Shown here one piece after another: positions 51,952 through 60,713 of a stretch of 64,000 bases of DNA (position 1 is its first letter; each line of letters opens with the position of its first letter). The notes under the pieces were generated by a model. That model did no database searches and was not told the DNA's origin. It saw only the letters and a list, made by a program, of their open reading frames with translations. The translations under genes were made by a program, and so were the position numbers. Location of the stretch: positions 23,216 through 87,215 of the forward strand of contig NZ_JAVHUL010000007.1 in assembly GCF_031085155.1 (NCBI RefSeq), read 5' to 3'. The stretch comes from Mesonia profundi (GTDB lineage: Bacteria > Bacteroidota > Bacteroidia > Flavobacteriales > Flavobacteriaceae).

Positions 51952-52971
51952 TTAAGACTTCAAAATCGCTTCATTGATTTCTTTAATCAATTTTGGACCT
52001 TCATACACAAAACCGGTATACAACTGAACCAAACTAGCGCCTGCTTCCAATTTTTCTAAGGCATCTTTAGCCGAATGAATTCCGCCTACGCCAATTATCG
52101 GAAAAGAGCGATTGCTTTTATCGGCTAAAAATTTAATTACTTCCGTAGAGCGAGAAGTTAAAGGTTTTCCGCTTAAACCTCCCATTTCTTCTTTGTTATC
52201 AGAGGTTAAATCCTCTCTAGAAATCGTGGTATTGGTAGCAATTACACCAGCAATTTTGGTTTCGTCCACAATTTCAATAATGTCCAATAACTGACTCTCA
52301 GTTAAATCGGGAGCAATTTTCAATAAAATAGGTTTGCTTTTTTCTTTTTCCGCGTTAAGCGTTTGTAAACTATGCAGTAAGTGCTTCAAGGGTTCTTTGT
52401 CTTGCAAAGCCCTTAAATTGGGCGTATTGGGAGAACTTACATTCACCACAAAATAATCTACATAAGGAAAAAGTGCTTCAAAACAAATCTTATAATCGTC
52501 TACAGCATTTTCATTAGGCGTTACTTTGTTTTTACCAATATTACCGCCAATCAATACCTGTCCGTTATTTTCTTTTAAACGCTTTACTGCCGCTTCTACC
52601 CCTTCATTGTTAAAACCCATGCGGTTAATGATCCCAGCATCTTCCTGGAGCCTAAACAACCTCTTTTTAGGATTTCCATCTTGAGGCTTGGGCGTTAGTG
52701 TGCCTATTTCAATAAAGCCAAAGCCCAATTGATCCATTTCTTTATAAAGCATCGCATTCTTATCAAAGCCTGCAGCCAATCCTACAGGATTTTTAAAGTT
52801 AAGACCAAAGACTTCTCGTTCTAATCTTTTATCATTCACAGCATACTTTTTCGCTAAAACGGAAGAAACGAACGGAAGCTTTAATCCATTCTTCAACACA
52901 GAAAACGTAAAGTGATGAACTTTCTCTGGATCAAACTTAAATAAAATAGGACGAATAATAGAGGTGTACAT
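51952..52971 (-). CDS. pyrD: Dihydroorotate dehydrogenase (quinone)
   Basis: Membrane-associated class 2 enzyme of 339 residues that oxidises dihydroorotate to orotate with FMN and quinone. The N-terminal membrane-binding helices ([21 protein letters not shown]) precede the barrel. [47 protein letters not shown] with the catalytic Ser, and [19 protein letters not shown] are all present. A -7-like TATTTTTG (minus 52995-52988) lies 16 nt before the ATG. It is divergent from pepT. Confidence 0.96.
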   Translation of the reverse strand: MYTSIIRPILFKFDPEKVHHFTFSVLKNGLKLPFVSSVLAKKYAVNDKRLEREVFGLNFKNPVGLAAGFDKNAMLYKEMDQLGFGFIEIGTLTPKPQDGNPKKRLFRLQEDAGIINRMGFNNEGVEAAVKRLKENNGQVLIGGNIGKNKVTPNENAVDDYKICFEALFPYVDYFVVNVSSPNTPNLRALQDKEPLKHLLHSLQTLNAEKEKSKPILLKIAPDLTESQLLDIIEIVDETKIAGVIATNTTISREDLTSDNKEEMGGLSGKPLTSRSTEVIKFLADKSNRSFPIIGVGGIHSAKDALEKLEAGASLVQLYTGFVYEGPKLIKEINEAILKS

Positions 52972-53035
52972 ATAGGGCTAGTTTTGACAAAAATACTTTA
53001 ATTTAAAAAACTTAAAAGCATATTCTTAAAAGTCT

Positions 53036-53065
53036 TTGTACTCCCCTCATGATTATTTATTTTTA
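53036..53065 (+). promoter_or_regulatory. Candidate pepT promoter (TTG-N19-TATTTTTA)
   Basis: TTG at 53036-53038 and TATTTTTA at 53058-53065 have the standard 19-nt spacing, with one mismatch in the last -7 base. The leader would be about 9 nt. Confidence 0.5.
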
Positions 53066-53079
53066 CAAAAAAGAAAACC

Positions 53080-54321
53080 ATGATAGAGAAACAACATATT
53101 ATAAATCGGTTTGTAAGTTACGTGACTGTAGACACCGAAAGTGACCCAGAAAGCAACACCACTCCAAGCACCAACAAGCAGTGGGATTTGGCAAAAGAAT
53201 TAACCAAAGAGCTTAAAGCCATTGGGATGACCAATGTTCAAATAGATGATAATGCCTATGTTATGGCTACGCTTCCCAGTAATGTAGATCACGAAGTACC
53301 CGTTATTGGCTTTGTATCTCACTTTGATACTTCTCCAGATTTTACGGGTGCCAATGTAAAACCTCAAATTATAGAAGACTATGATGGGAAGGACATTGTG
53401 TTAAATAAAGAGGAGGACATCGTTCTTTCTCCAGATTATTTTGAAGATTTACTTCAGTATAAAGGTCAGACTTTAATCACCACCGACGGAAACACGCTTC
53501 TTGGAGCCGATGATAAAGCTGGAATCACCGAAATTATGTCGGCGATGGAATACCTACTGCAACATCCCGAAATTAAACACGGTACTATAAAAGTATGTTT
53601 TACTCCCGATGAAGAAATTGGTCGTGGTGCACATAAATTTGATATCAAAGAATTTGGTGCAGCATGGGCTTACACTATGGATGGTAGCCAGATTGGAGAA
53701 TTAGAGTATGAAAACTTTAATGCTGCTGGTGCCAAAATAAAGGTTAAAGGTAAAATTGTTCATCCAGGATACGCCAAAGGCAAAATGGTAAACAGCATGT
53801 ATATCGCTCAAGATTTCATTAACTCGTTACCACGTCTGGAAACTCCAGAACATACGGAAGGGAGACAAGGCTTTTTTCATTTAACTCAAATTAATGGGAA
53901 AGTAGAAGAAACCAATTTAAATTACATCATCAGGGATCACGACAAAACGCATTTTGAAGCCCGTAAGCAAATGATGTTAGATTTAGTGGAAGAGATAAAT
54001 TCGCAGCACGACAAAGAAGTCATAGAGATTGAAATTAAAGATCAATATTTCAATATGCGCGAAAAGGTAGAACCTGTAATGCACATTGTAGATATCGCCG
54101 AAGAAGCGATGAAAGAAATAGGCATTAAACCTTTAATCAAGCCTATTAGAGGAGGCACAGATGGCTCGCAGCTTTCCTTTATGGGTCTTCCCTGCCCCAA
54201 TATTTTTGCAGGCGGACATAATTTTCACGGGCGTTACGAATATGTTCCCGTAGAAAGTATGATTAAAGCGACAGAGGTGATTGTAAAAATTGCAGAACTT
54301 ACCGCTAAAAAATACGTTTAA
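53080..54321 (+). CDS. pepT: Peptidase T (tripeptide aminopeptidase)
   Basis: A cytoplasmic di-zinc M20 aminopeptidase of 413 residues that releases N-terminal residues from tripeptides. Metal and catalytic residues are visible in order: FVSHFDTSPD (His and catalytic Asp), LLGADDKAGI (bridging Asp), FTPDEEIGRGAHKFD (catalytic Glu pair), YTMDGSQIGELE and FAGGHNFHGRYE (last His). The segment RGGTDGSQLSFMGLPCPNIF is typical of PepT. It is a single gene, followed by a region of dispersed repeats. Confidence 0.95.
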   Translation: MIEKQHIINRFVSYVTVDTESDPESNTTPSTNKQWDLAKELTKELKAIGMTNVQIDDNAYVMATLPSNVDHEVPVIGFVSHFDTSPDFTGANVKPQIIEDYDGKDIVLNKEEDIVLSPDYFEDLLQYKGQTLITTDGNTLLGADDKAGITEIMSAMEYLLQHPEIKHGTIKVCFTPDEEIGRGAHKFDIKEFGAAWAYTMDGSQIGELEYENFNAAGAKIKVKGKIVHPGYAKGKMVNSMYIAQDFINSLPRLETPEHTEGRQGFFHLTQINGKVEETNLNYIIRDHDKTHFEARKQMMLDLVEEINSQHDKEVIEIEIKDQYFNMREKVEPVMHIVDIAEEAMKEIGIKPLIKPIRGGTDGSQLSFMGLPCPNIFAGGHNFHGRYEYVPVESMIKATEVIVKIAELTAKKYV

Positions 54322-54323
54322 TT

Positions 54324-54470
54324 AGGGCGGCACCCAGGCTTTCCGCTTGTAGTTGTCCCTTTAAAAAATAAAAAACCTGTCGCCAAAAGAGCTTCTAAAG
54401 TCGCTTTTTGGCTTCGGGCTTTTTTATTTTTTAGCCGTCCAAGCTACCGCTGCAATCCTTGCCGCAACAA
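54324..54470. repeat. Structured dispersed element, copy 1 (GGCTTTCCGCT ... CCGCTGCAATCC)
   Basis: A long imperfect palindrome begins 3 bp after the pepT stop codon. Its ends carry GGGCGGCACCCAGGCTTTCC and TACCGCTGCAATCCTTGCC. The middle is a large hairpin, AAAAAATAAAAAACC paired with GGGCTTTTTTATTTTTT, with an inner stem GCCAAAA/TTTTGGC. A reverse-oriented relative with the same two boxes lies at 60558-60669. No reading frame fits. Confidence 0.75.
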
Positions 54471-54546
54471 CCGAGTATAAACTTATGTAGTAATTCCATT
54501 TTGACTACCTAATATCGCCTATAAATTGCTTCCTTCCCCCATAATT

Positions 54547-54618
54547 CGACTTCGCTCAGCACGAGTATTTTAATATAAAATAAAGCCGTAGTTAGACTTC
54601 AACTTTGCTCAAGACGAG
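54547..54618. repeat. Pair of REP-like units (TTCGACTTCGCTCAGCACGAG)
   Basis: TTCGACTTCGCTCAGCACGA at 54547 is followed about 50 bp later by a diverged copy, TTCAACTTTGCTCAAGACGA. The core GACTTCGCTCAG also appears, inverted, in the tRNA-Lys units (GAGCGGAGCC ... GGCGAAGTC). The rest of the 459-bp gap between pepT and yajC contains only AT-rich sequence and the yajC terminator. Confidence 0.65.
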
Positions 54619-54721
54619 TGGCTATGCTTTAATTTTCTATTTCATCTGGAATGAAAATAATTTAAATTAGAAATACGACATTAAATAATTAAATTAGTAT
54701 ATGTCTTAAGATTTATACCAC

Positions 54722-54752
54722 AAAAAAAGGATCCCAACAATGGAATCCTTTT
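54722..54752 (-). terminator. Terminator after yajC
   Basis: Arms AAAAGGATCC and GGAATCCTTTT (one bulged A) with a seven-base loop; on the minus strand a T run follows. It lies 29 bp after the yajC stop codon. Confidence 0.8.
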
Positions 54753-54780
54753 ATAAGTATATAATAATTTTATACTAAAA

Positions 54781-55080
54781 TTACTTCTCCTTTTTCTCTG
54801 CTGGAGGTTTATTCAACTGCTGACTTAATTCCATTGAAATAGAAGTTTTATCAAAAGTGATTTTTCCTGCACCAGTTTCAATGATTACCGTATTTAGTTT
54901 TTCACTAAAATCGATAATCTTTCCGTGCATTCCGCTTTTGGTAATTACTTTATCTCCTTTCTTAAGTTCTTCAGCAAATTTTTTCTCGTTTTTTTGTCGC
55001 TTTTGCTGCGGTCTAATCATAAAGAAATAAAATATGATGATGATCGCAATAAACGGTAAAAAACTAGTTAAGTTTTCCAT
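54781..55080 (-). CDS. yajC: Preprotein translocase accessory subunit YajC
   Basis: A 99-residue inner-membrane protein with one N-terminal helix (LPFIAIIIIFYFFMIRPQQKRQK), the YajC signature, followed by LKKGDKVITKSGMHGKIIDF. It is part of the SecDF-YajC complex that assists Sec export. It lies 5 bp downstream of the DUF1573 gene on the same strand, so the two are co-transcribed. Confidence 0.94.
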   Translation of the reverse strand: MENLTSFLPFIAIIIIFYFFMIRPQQKRQKNEKKFAEELKKGDKVITKSGMHGKIIDFSEKLNTVIIETGAGKITFDKTSISMELSQQLNKPPAEKKEK

Positions 55081-55085
55081 AGTAC

Positions 55086-55616
55086 TTAGTCGTGATTATG
55101 TCCTTCGTGACCTGGCTGAGTAGATGTCTTTTGCACTTTGCTTACTGGGTTTCCAGTTTTAGCACCTCCTGCTTTAGGAGTTACAAAAGATTTTATTTTA
55201 ATCATTTCTTGACCAGACTCTGTGTTCGCTGTAATTCTAACTGTTTTCATTTGGTTGTTAGGCTTTCCATTAGAGTTAAACTTCACTACCATCTCTCCTT
55301 TTTCACCTGGAGCGATTGGTTCTTTAGACCAAGTAGGAATGGTACATCCACAGCTTCCTTTTGCATTAGAAACAACTAATGGCGCATCTCCTGTGTTTTC
55401 GAACACAAATGTATGTTCTACGACATCTCCTTCATTGATAGTTCCAAAATCGTGCATTTCATTGTCAAACTTCATTACTGGAGCTCCAGATGAATTCGCA
55501 TCACGTTCTGCAACTTCTTTTTGATTTTCCTCATTTACCTTATCTGCCGCGTTATCCTTGCAAGAAGTAAAAACCATTGCCGCAACAGCAGCTAGCATTA
55601 AAAATCCTTTTTTCAT
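55086..55616 (-). CDS. DUF1573 lipoprotein (immunoglobulin-like fold)
   Basis: A 176-residue lipoprotein (lipobox FTSC) with a mature DUF1573 domain. The family pattern FDNEMHDFGTINEGDVVEHTFVFENTGDAPL and GSCGCTIPTWSKEPIAPGE is clear (only partly quoted elsewhere), and FNSNGK completes it. It is thought to adopt an ASPM/SPD-2/Hydin-like beta-sandwich in the periplasm; the function is unknown. The C-terminus is His/Gly-rich (GHEGHNHD), perhaps metal-binding. It sits between nusB and yajC on the minus strand, a common order in this group. Confidence 0.9.
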   Translation of the reverse strand: MKKGFLMLAAVAAMVFTSCKDNAADKVNEENQKEVAERDANSSGAPVMKFDNEMHDFGTINEGDVVEHTFVFENTGDAPLVVSNAKGSCGCTIPTWSKEPIAPGEKGEMVVKFNSNGKPNNQMKTVRITANTESGQEMIKIKSFVTPKAGGAKTGNPVSKVQKTSTQPGHEGHNHD

Positions 55617-55681
55617 TTTAACTTAGTTTAATTGTTTGTAATTGATTTTTTCAAGGGCTAAAAATAACAAAATTTAATGGA

Positions 55682-56623
55682 TTACATTAGACCTCGACCA
55701 ATTTTATTGATTTTTTCCGACTTTTTGTACTCTTTAGAGAGCTTATCCAAAATTCCATTGATGAATATACTACTTTTAGGCGTGCTATATTCTTTGGCAA
55801 TCTCTAAATACTCATTGATGGTTACCTTAACAGGAATGGAGGGAAACTTCATAAATTCACAAATCGCCATCTTAAGCAAAATGCTATCAATACCTGCAAT
55901 TCTGTCTTTATCCCAATTGGGGGTTTTCTCCTGAATATCTTCTACGTAAGCTTCCTGATTCAACAAGGTTTTCCTGAACAATTCAATCGCGAACTCTTCA
56001 TCTTCTCTATTCTTAAAAAGCTTAGGGATTTTTAACTCTAGTTGATCGTCTTTTTCCTTCTTCAAGAATTTTAAAATACTGGTATTTACAATAGGTAAAT
56101 CATCCAGCCAAGTAAGCTTTTTGTCTTCTAGGTAATCGTAAAGTTTATCGTTAGGAGCGATAATTTCTTTAAAAATGTGAATCACAAACTCTTTATCCTC
56201 CTGAAAAGAAGAGACTTCAGAAGCTAAATAATTCTTATAAACCTCACTTTGTCTTACTTCTTCCCAAATGATATTTACATATTCATCATCTTGATGCCAA
56301 TTAGTAAGTCTTTTATCTTCCAATAACACATTAAGACTTTCACTATCTGCTATTTTGAGAAGTAAACTATTCTCAATAAATTTTAGATTAGGATTTTTGT
56401 CCTCACTCGTCGCAAGATGTTTCTTTTGGGATTTCTCTATGTAATCTTGAGCCTTATTTTTTACCTGAACCAGTAAATCTAGATTCAGTAAAAATAAGTC
56501 ATACATTTCTCCCATACTTTTCTGAAGAAATTTTTGCTCTACGATTATATTATCGTTGGCCGATTGTGTAAACGCATACATAGATTGCATTACTTTTACT
56601 CGAATATGTCGTCTTGTTAACAT
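55682..56623 (-). CDS. nusB: Transcription antitermination protein NusB (long Bacteroidota form)
   Basis: A 313-residue helical RNA-binding protein. The N-terminus MLTRRHIRVKVMQSMYAF and the C-terminal half hold the NusB fold: ELFRKTLLNQEAYVEDIQE, NWDKDRIAGIDSILLKMAI and FINGILDKLSKEYK. It is about twice the length of E. coli NusB, with an inserted middle domain, as is usual in Bacteroidota. NusB with NusE supports rRNA antitermination. It lies 65 bp upstream of the DUF1573 gene. Confidence 0.93.
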   Translation of the reverse strand: MLTRRHIRVKVMQSMYAFTQSANDNIIVEQKFLQKSMGEMYDLFLLNLDLLVQVKNKAQDYIEKSQKKHLATSEDKNPNLKFIENSLLLKIADSESLNVLLEDKRLTNWHQDDEYVNIIWEEVRQSEVYKNYLASEVSSFQEDKEFVIHIFKEIIAPNDKLYDYLEDKKLTWLDDLPIVNTSILKFLKKEKDDQLELKIPKLFKNREDEEFAIELFRKTLLNQEAYVEDIQEKTPNWDKDRIAGIDSILLKMAICEFMKFPSIPVKVTINEYLEIAKEYSTPKSSIFINGILDKLSKEYKKSEKINKIGRGLM

Positions 56624-56647
56624 AGTGTAAATTAAAGAACTTAAAAT

Positions 56648-56676
56648 TAAAAAAGGGCGAAATAGTGATTTCGCCC
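56648..56676 (-). terminator. Terminator after the amino-acid dehydrogenase gene
   Basis: A perfect nine-base-pair stem GGGCGAAAT / ATTTCGCCC with an AGTG loop. On the minus strand it is followed by six T, 36 bp after the stop codon. Confidence 0.9.
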
Positions 56677-56711
56677 TGCAAAAATAGAATTATTTTATGT
56701 TTTTATAAGAC

Positions 56712-57815
56712 TTACTTCTTATTTTCTGCTTTTCTTTTTTCAATCCTGTCTTGAGCCACTTTCAAAGCAGACTGGTGGGTCGTGATTTGATTCGCTTTTG
56801 CCGAATTTAAAATCTCTAAAGTAGTGTGGTAAATATTTTCTGTCTTACGCATAATTTCTGGCTTATCGTAACCTTCCAATTCTGCATACACATTAATAAT
56901 ACCTCCCGCATTAATCAAGAAATCTGGCGCATAAACAATGCCTTTTTCTTGTAACATTCTACCGTGGATAGTTTCATCTGCAAGTTGATTGTTAGCAGCT
57001 CCCGCAATGATATCCGCTTTAAGCTTATGAATGGTATCATCATTAATTGTCGCTCCTAAAGCACAAGGCGCATAAATATCTACATCTGCCGTGTATAAAT
57101 CGTCTCCGCTATAAATTACAGCTCCGTATTGATCCCTCACTTGCTCTAAACGCTCTTGGTTGATGTCTGCAATAATCACTTTTCCTCCTTCATCTGTTAC
57201 GTGCTTTAAAACGGTTTCCCCAACGTGACCTATCCCTTGAATCAAAACTTTTTTTCCTTCTAAAGAATCGGTGCCATACTTGAATTTAGCCGCAGCTTTC
57301 ATTCCCATATAAACTCCGTATCCTGTAATTGGAGAAGGATTTCCAGATCCTCCTAGATGTTCAGAAATTCCAGTTACGTGCTTGGTTACTTCTCTTACCG
57401 TATCCATATCGGCAGTATCCATCCCCACATCTTCTGCAGTAATATATCTTCCGCCAAGAGATTCTACAAATTCTCCAAACTTCCGCATTAATTCAGGAGT
57501 TTTTTGAGTCTTCGCATCACCTATAATTACCGCTTTTCCTCCTCCAAGGTTTAAACCGGTAACAGCGCTTTTAAACGTCATTCCTCGAGATAATCTTAAC
57601 ACATCATTTAGAGCTTCCCATTCTGTAGCGTAATTCCACATTCGGGTTCCTCCCAAGGCAGGTCCTAAAGTTGTATCATGTATTCCTATTATTGCTTTTA
57701 ATCCTGTATCTTTGTCGTTGCAAAAAACAACTTGTTCATGTTCATCGAAAGAAAGTTGTCCGAAAACAGGAGCTACTTTTTTTAAATCATTTGCTTTTAA
57801 AATCTCAGCATTCAT
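56712..57815 (-). CDS. Leu/Val/Phe-type amino-acid dehydrogenase
   Basis: A 367-residue NAD-dependent oxidative deaminase of the Glu/Leu/Phe/Val dehydrogenase family. The signature LGGGKAVIIGDAKTQKTPE holds the catalytic Lys, and ALGGTRMWNY precedes it. The Rossmann domain has VLIQGIGHVGETVLKHV, and AGAANNQLADETIHGRM follows. The length is close to leucine dehydrogenase, which would feed branched-chain amino acids into catabolism together with the HMG-CoA lyase at 49.4 kb. A -7-like TACTTTTG (minus 57860-57853) lies upstream. It is divergent from the ABC transporter gene. Confidence 0.92.
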   Translation of the reverse strand: MNAEILKANDLKKVAPVFGQLSFDEHEQVVFCNDKDTGLKAIIGIHDTTLGPALGGTRMWNYATEWEALNDVLRLSRGMTFKSAVTGLNLGGGKAVIIGDAKTQKTPELMRKFGEFVESLGGRYITAEDVGMDTADMDTVREVTKHVTGISEHLGGSGNPSPITGYGVYMGMKAAAKFKYGTDSLEGKKVLIQGIGHVGETVLKHVTDEGGKVIIADINQERLEQVRDQYGAVIYSGDDLYTADVDIYAPCALGATINDDTIHKLKADIIAGAANNQLADETIHGRMLQEKGIVYAPDFLINAGGIINVYAELEGYDKPEIMRKTENIYHTTLEILNSAKANQITTHQSALKVAQDRIEKRKAENKK

Positions 57816-57934
57816 AGGTAAAATTTTTTAGTATTTCTAATTATTAAAATACAAAAGTAATCATTGTTTTGAGATATATCGAGCCATTTGAGGTATAAAA
57901 TGAATAACGACAATAAATATCACAATTTTAGTTT

Positions 57935-59692
57935 ATGAAAGAACTTCAGCATATCAATAAATACTTCGCTAAATATAGAGGCCGACTTTTACTAGGGGTC
58001 ATTATAACCATTGCTGCTCGTATTTTTGCCTTGTATGTTCCACAATTTATAGGAGATTCTACCCGAGTTATTGAACAATATATCAATAATGAAGTGACAG
58101 ATGCTGCTTATGTCAAGTCTACCTTAATCGATAATATTATCATCATTCTAGGAGCTACTCTTATTTCGGCTTTCCTTACGTTTTTAATGCGTCAAACCTT
58201 TATTGTAATTTCTAGACACATCGAGTTTGATTTAAAAAATGAAGTCTATCAACAATATCAAGCGCTTTCTTTAAATTTTTATAAGAAAAATAGAACGGGA
58301 GATTTAATGAACCGTATAAGTGATGATGTTTCTAAAGTAAGAATGTACACCGGTCCCGCGTTAATGTACAGCGTTACTACCATTACCCTATTTGTAGTGG
58401 TGCTCGCTTATATGATTAATACCGCGCCTATGCTCACCTTGTATACGGTAGCTCCTTTACCTTTTTTATCTTTTGCCATTTATAAATTGAGTAGAATCAT
58501 CAATAAAAAAAGTACGATTGTACAGCAATATCTTTCAAAATTAAACACCTACACCCAAGAGAGCTTTAGTGGAATTAGCGTTATTAAATCTTACGGCTTA
58601 GAGCAACAAATCAATAAGGAGTTTGTAGAACTCTCCAATACCAACAAAGAAAAAAACATTGACTTGGTAAAAGTGCAAGCCTTCTTCTTTCCGCTGATGG
58701 TTTTATTGATTGGAGTTAGTAATGTGTTGGTGATTTTTATTGGCGGAAGGCAAGTGATTACCGGCGAAATAGACAATTTTGGAATTATTGTAGAGTTTCT
58801 ATTGTATGTAAATATGCTTACTTGGCCTGTAGCCACGGTAGGTTGGGTTGCTGATATGGTACAACGTGCCGAAGCTTCTCAAAAAAGAATCAATGAGTTT
58901 TTGAGTGAAGAGCCAGAAATCAATAACCATTCTTCTGAAAAAACTAAGATTCATGGAGATATCGAATTTAAGAACATCACGTTTACCTATGAGGATACGA
59001 GCATTACTGCGTTAAAAAATGTGTCTTTCAACATTCACCCTGGAGAAACACTCGCAATTATTGGTAAGACAGGTTCTGGAAAATCTACCATCTTAGAACT
59101 TATTAGCAGATTGTACGATGTGCAACAAGGAGAACTTTTAATCGATGATAAAGAAATTAAAAACCTTCCCTTAGCTAGTTTGAGAAAAGCGATTGGTTAT
59201 GTACCTCAAGATGCCTTCTTATTTAGCGACTCTATAAAAAGCAATATTAAATTTGGTAAAAACGATGCCTCGGAAGAAGAAGTAATTGAAGCTGCCAAAA
59301 ATGCTGCAGTCCACGAGAATATTGTTGGTTTTTCTAAAGGCTATGAAACGATATTAGGTGAAAGAGGAATTACCTTGTCTGGCGGACAAAAACAGCGAGT
59401 TTCTATTGCCAGAGCGATTATTCAGGATCCACAAATTTTATTGTTTGACGATTGTCTATCTGCGGTAGATACCGAAACGGAAGAGGAAATACTAAATAAC
59501 CTACACGCTATTTCTAGTCAAAAAACAACGGTAATTGTAAGCCACCGAATTTCATCGGCTAAAAATGCGGATAAAATTATTGTTTTAGACGATGGCGAAA
59601 TCTTACAGCAAGGCACTCACAATCAATTAATAGGCTTAGATGGATATTATAAAGAACTTTATTTAAAACAACTAAGCGAAAAAGAAAATTGA
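57935..59692 (+). CDS. ABC exporter, fused permease and ATPase, with Asp at the catalytic-Glu position
   Basis: A 585-residue half-transporter. Six membrane helices occupy about residues 1-310 and an ATPase domain the rest. Walker A is GKTGSGKST (near 378), the signature is LSGGQKQRVSIARA, and the H-loop is VIVSHRISS. Walker B reads ILLFDDCLSAVD, so Asp replaces the usual catalytic Glu. This substitution is characteristic of one half of heterodimeric multidrug exporters of the MdlA/BmrC type, yet no second half is adjacent. Substrates could be lipids or drugs. A single gene, divergent from the dehydrogenase. Confidence 0.93.
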   Translation: MKELQHINKYFAKYRGRLLLGVIITIAARIFALYVPQFIGDSTRVIEQYINNEVTDAAYVKSTLIDNIIIILGATLISAFLTFLMRQTFIVISRHIEFDLKNEVYQQYQALSLNFYKKNRTGDLMNRISDDVSKVRMYTGPALMYSVTTITLFVVVLAYMINTAPMLTLYTVAPLPFLSFAIYKLSRIINKKSTIVQQYLSKLNTYTQESFSGISVIKSYGLEQQINKEFVELSNTNKEKNIDLVKVQAFFFPLMVLLIGVSNVLVIFIGGRQVITGEIDNFGIIVEFLLYVNMLTWPVATVGWVADMVQRAEASQKRINEFLSEEPEINNHSSEKTKIHGDIEFKNITFTYEDTSITALKNVSFNIHPGETLAIIGKTGSGKSTILELISRLYDVQQGELLIDDKEIKNLPLASLRKAIGYVPQDAFLFSDSIKSNIKFGKNDASEEEVIEAAKNAAVHENIVGFSKGYETILGERGITLSGGQKQRVSIARAIIQDPQILLFDDCLSAVDTETEEEILNNLHAISSQKTTVIVSHRISSAKNADKIIVLDDGEILQQGTHNQLIGLDGYYKELYLKQLSEKEN

Positions 59693-59764
59693 TTTTTCTT
59701 GCTATCTGTTAATTTTTTTAAGATTTTTGACAGCAACTAAAATTAAACACTAATATTTTTCACT

Positions 59765-60151
59765 ATGAGCGAAAATGAAACGATGCAGAAAGAAGAAATA
59801 TTTTCTAAAGTTTTAAGAGCTGGAAGACGTACCTATTTCTTTGATGTAAGAGCTACAAAGGCTGATGATTATTATTTGACCATTACAGAAAGTAAAAAGT
59901 TTACGAACGACGACGGTTCATTCTTCTACAAAAAACACAAAATCTACTTGTATAAAGAAGATTTTGAAGGATTTGAAGCAACCTTAAGAGAGATGACCCA
60001 CTTCATTATTAATGAAAAAGGCGAAGAAGTAATTAGTGAAAGACATCAAAAAGACTTTAAGAAAGAATACGATACAGATAATGACAAGAAAACTTCCTCT
60101 AGCGAAACCTCCACAGGAGATTTTACCGATGTGAGTTTTGATGATATATAA
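59765..60151 (+). CDS. DUF3276 protein (PUR-alpha-like nucleic-acid binding)
   Basis: A 128-residue protein with the DUF3276/PUR repeat: EIFSKVLRAGRRTYFFDVRA, then YYLTITESKK and FYKKHKIYLYKEDFEGF. The fold resembles eukaryotic Pur-alpha, and bacterial members bind single-stranded DNA or RNA. The C-terminal third is charged and Ser/Thr/Asp-rich (probably disordered). It has its own terminator. Its regulatory role is unknown. Confidence 0.92.
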   Translation: MSENETMQKEEIFSKVLRAGRRTYFFDVRATKADDYYLTITESKKFTNDDGSFFYKKHKIYLYKEDFEGFEATLREMTHFIINEKGEEVISERHQKDFKKEYDTDNDKKTSSSETSTGDFTDVSFDDI

Positions 60152-60168
60152 GAAGCTTTATAATGTAT

Positions 60169-60201
60169 AAAAACCGTTCTTCTATGAAGAGCGGTTTTTT
60201 T
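60169..60201 (+). terminator. Terminator after the DUF3276 gene
   Basis: A 12-bp stem AAACCGTTCTTC / GAAGAGCGGTTT (one G-T wobble) with a three-base loop and a T run. It also separates the convergent CsaA-like gene. Confidence 0.9.
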
Positions 60202-60203
60202 AT

Positions 60204-60539
60204 TTAGCCAATTCTTAATCCATTCTTTACTTTAGCTTCGGGTTGAATAAGCGTCACTTCTCCTCCATCTACCGCACCCAACACCAAGCATTCACTCATA
60301 AAATTAGCGATTTGCTTTTTAGGAAAGTTGATTACCGCAATGGTTTGTTTGCCTAATAAATCTTCTTTGGCATAGCGCTCTGTAATTTGTGCTGATGTTT
60401 TTCTAATTCCAATCTCCGCTCCAAAATCGATTTGAAGTTGATAGGCTGGTTTTCTTGCTTCGGGAAAAGTTTTTACTTCTATAATAGTTCCTACGCGCAT
60501 TTCAATTTTCTCAAAATCGCTCCAAGTTATTTCTTTCAT
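60204..60539 (-). CDS. CsaA-like tRNA-binding domain protein
   Basis: A 111-residue OB-fold protein: MKEITWSDFEKIEMRVGTI, then PEARKPAYQLQIDFG, GIRKTSAQITERY, VINFPKKQIANFMSECLVLG and VKNGLRIG. It matches CsaA, a dimeric protein reported to bind tRNA and to act with the export machinery in Bacillus. The ATG at 60539 is preferred, since it aligns with the family start; ATG codons at 60542 and 60557 are alternatives, the last abutting a repeat element. Confidence 0.9.
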   Translation of the reverse strand: MKEITWSDFEKIEMRVGTIIEVKTFPEARKPAYQLQIDFGAEIGIRKTSAQITERYAKEDLLGKQTIAVINFPKKQIANFMSECLVLGAVDGGEVTLIQPEAKVKNGLRIG

Positions 60540-60557
60540 CATTTTATTTTTTTGCAT

Positions 60558-60669
60558 TAGGGACCTGCCTGCGGCAGGCAGGTTGCAGCGGCATCTTTTT
60601 ATCTCATTTTTTTTTGAGATAAAAAATACAGCGGAAAGCCCGACCTGCTTTTTTTAAGCAGGGAATGCC
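60558..60669. repeat. Structured dispersed element, copy 2 (inverted relative to copy 1)
   Basis: On the minus strand it reads GGGCTTTCCGCTGTA, then a hairpin ATCTC(A9)TGAGAT-like, then ATGCCGCTGCAACCTGCC. The boxes GGCTTTCCGCT and CCGCTGCAA are shared with 54324-54470. It also contains CCTGCCTGCGGCAGGCAGG and a small hairpin CCTGCTT/AAGCAGG. It fills the gap between the divergent CsaA-like and thioredoxin-fold genes. Confidence 0.75.
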
Positions 60670-60713
60670 CAAATCGTTTTAATTTTCACTAAATTTAAAA
60701 CTAAAGAAAAATT

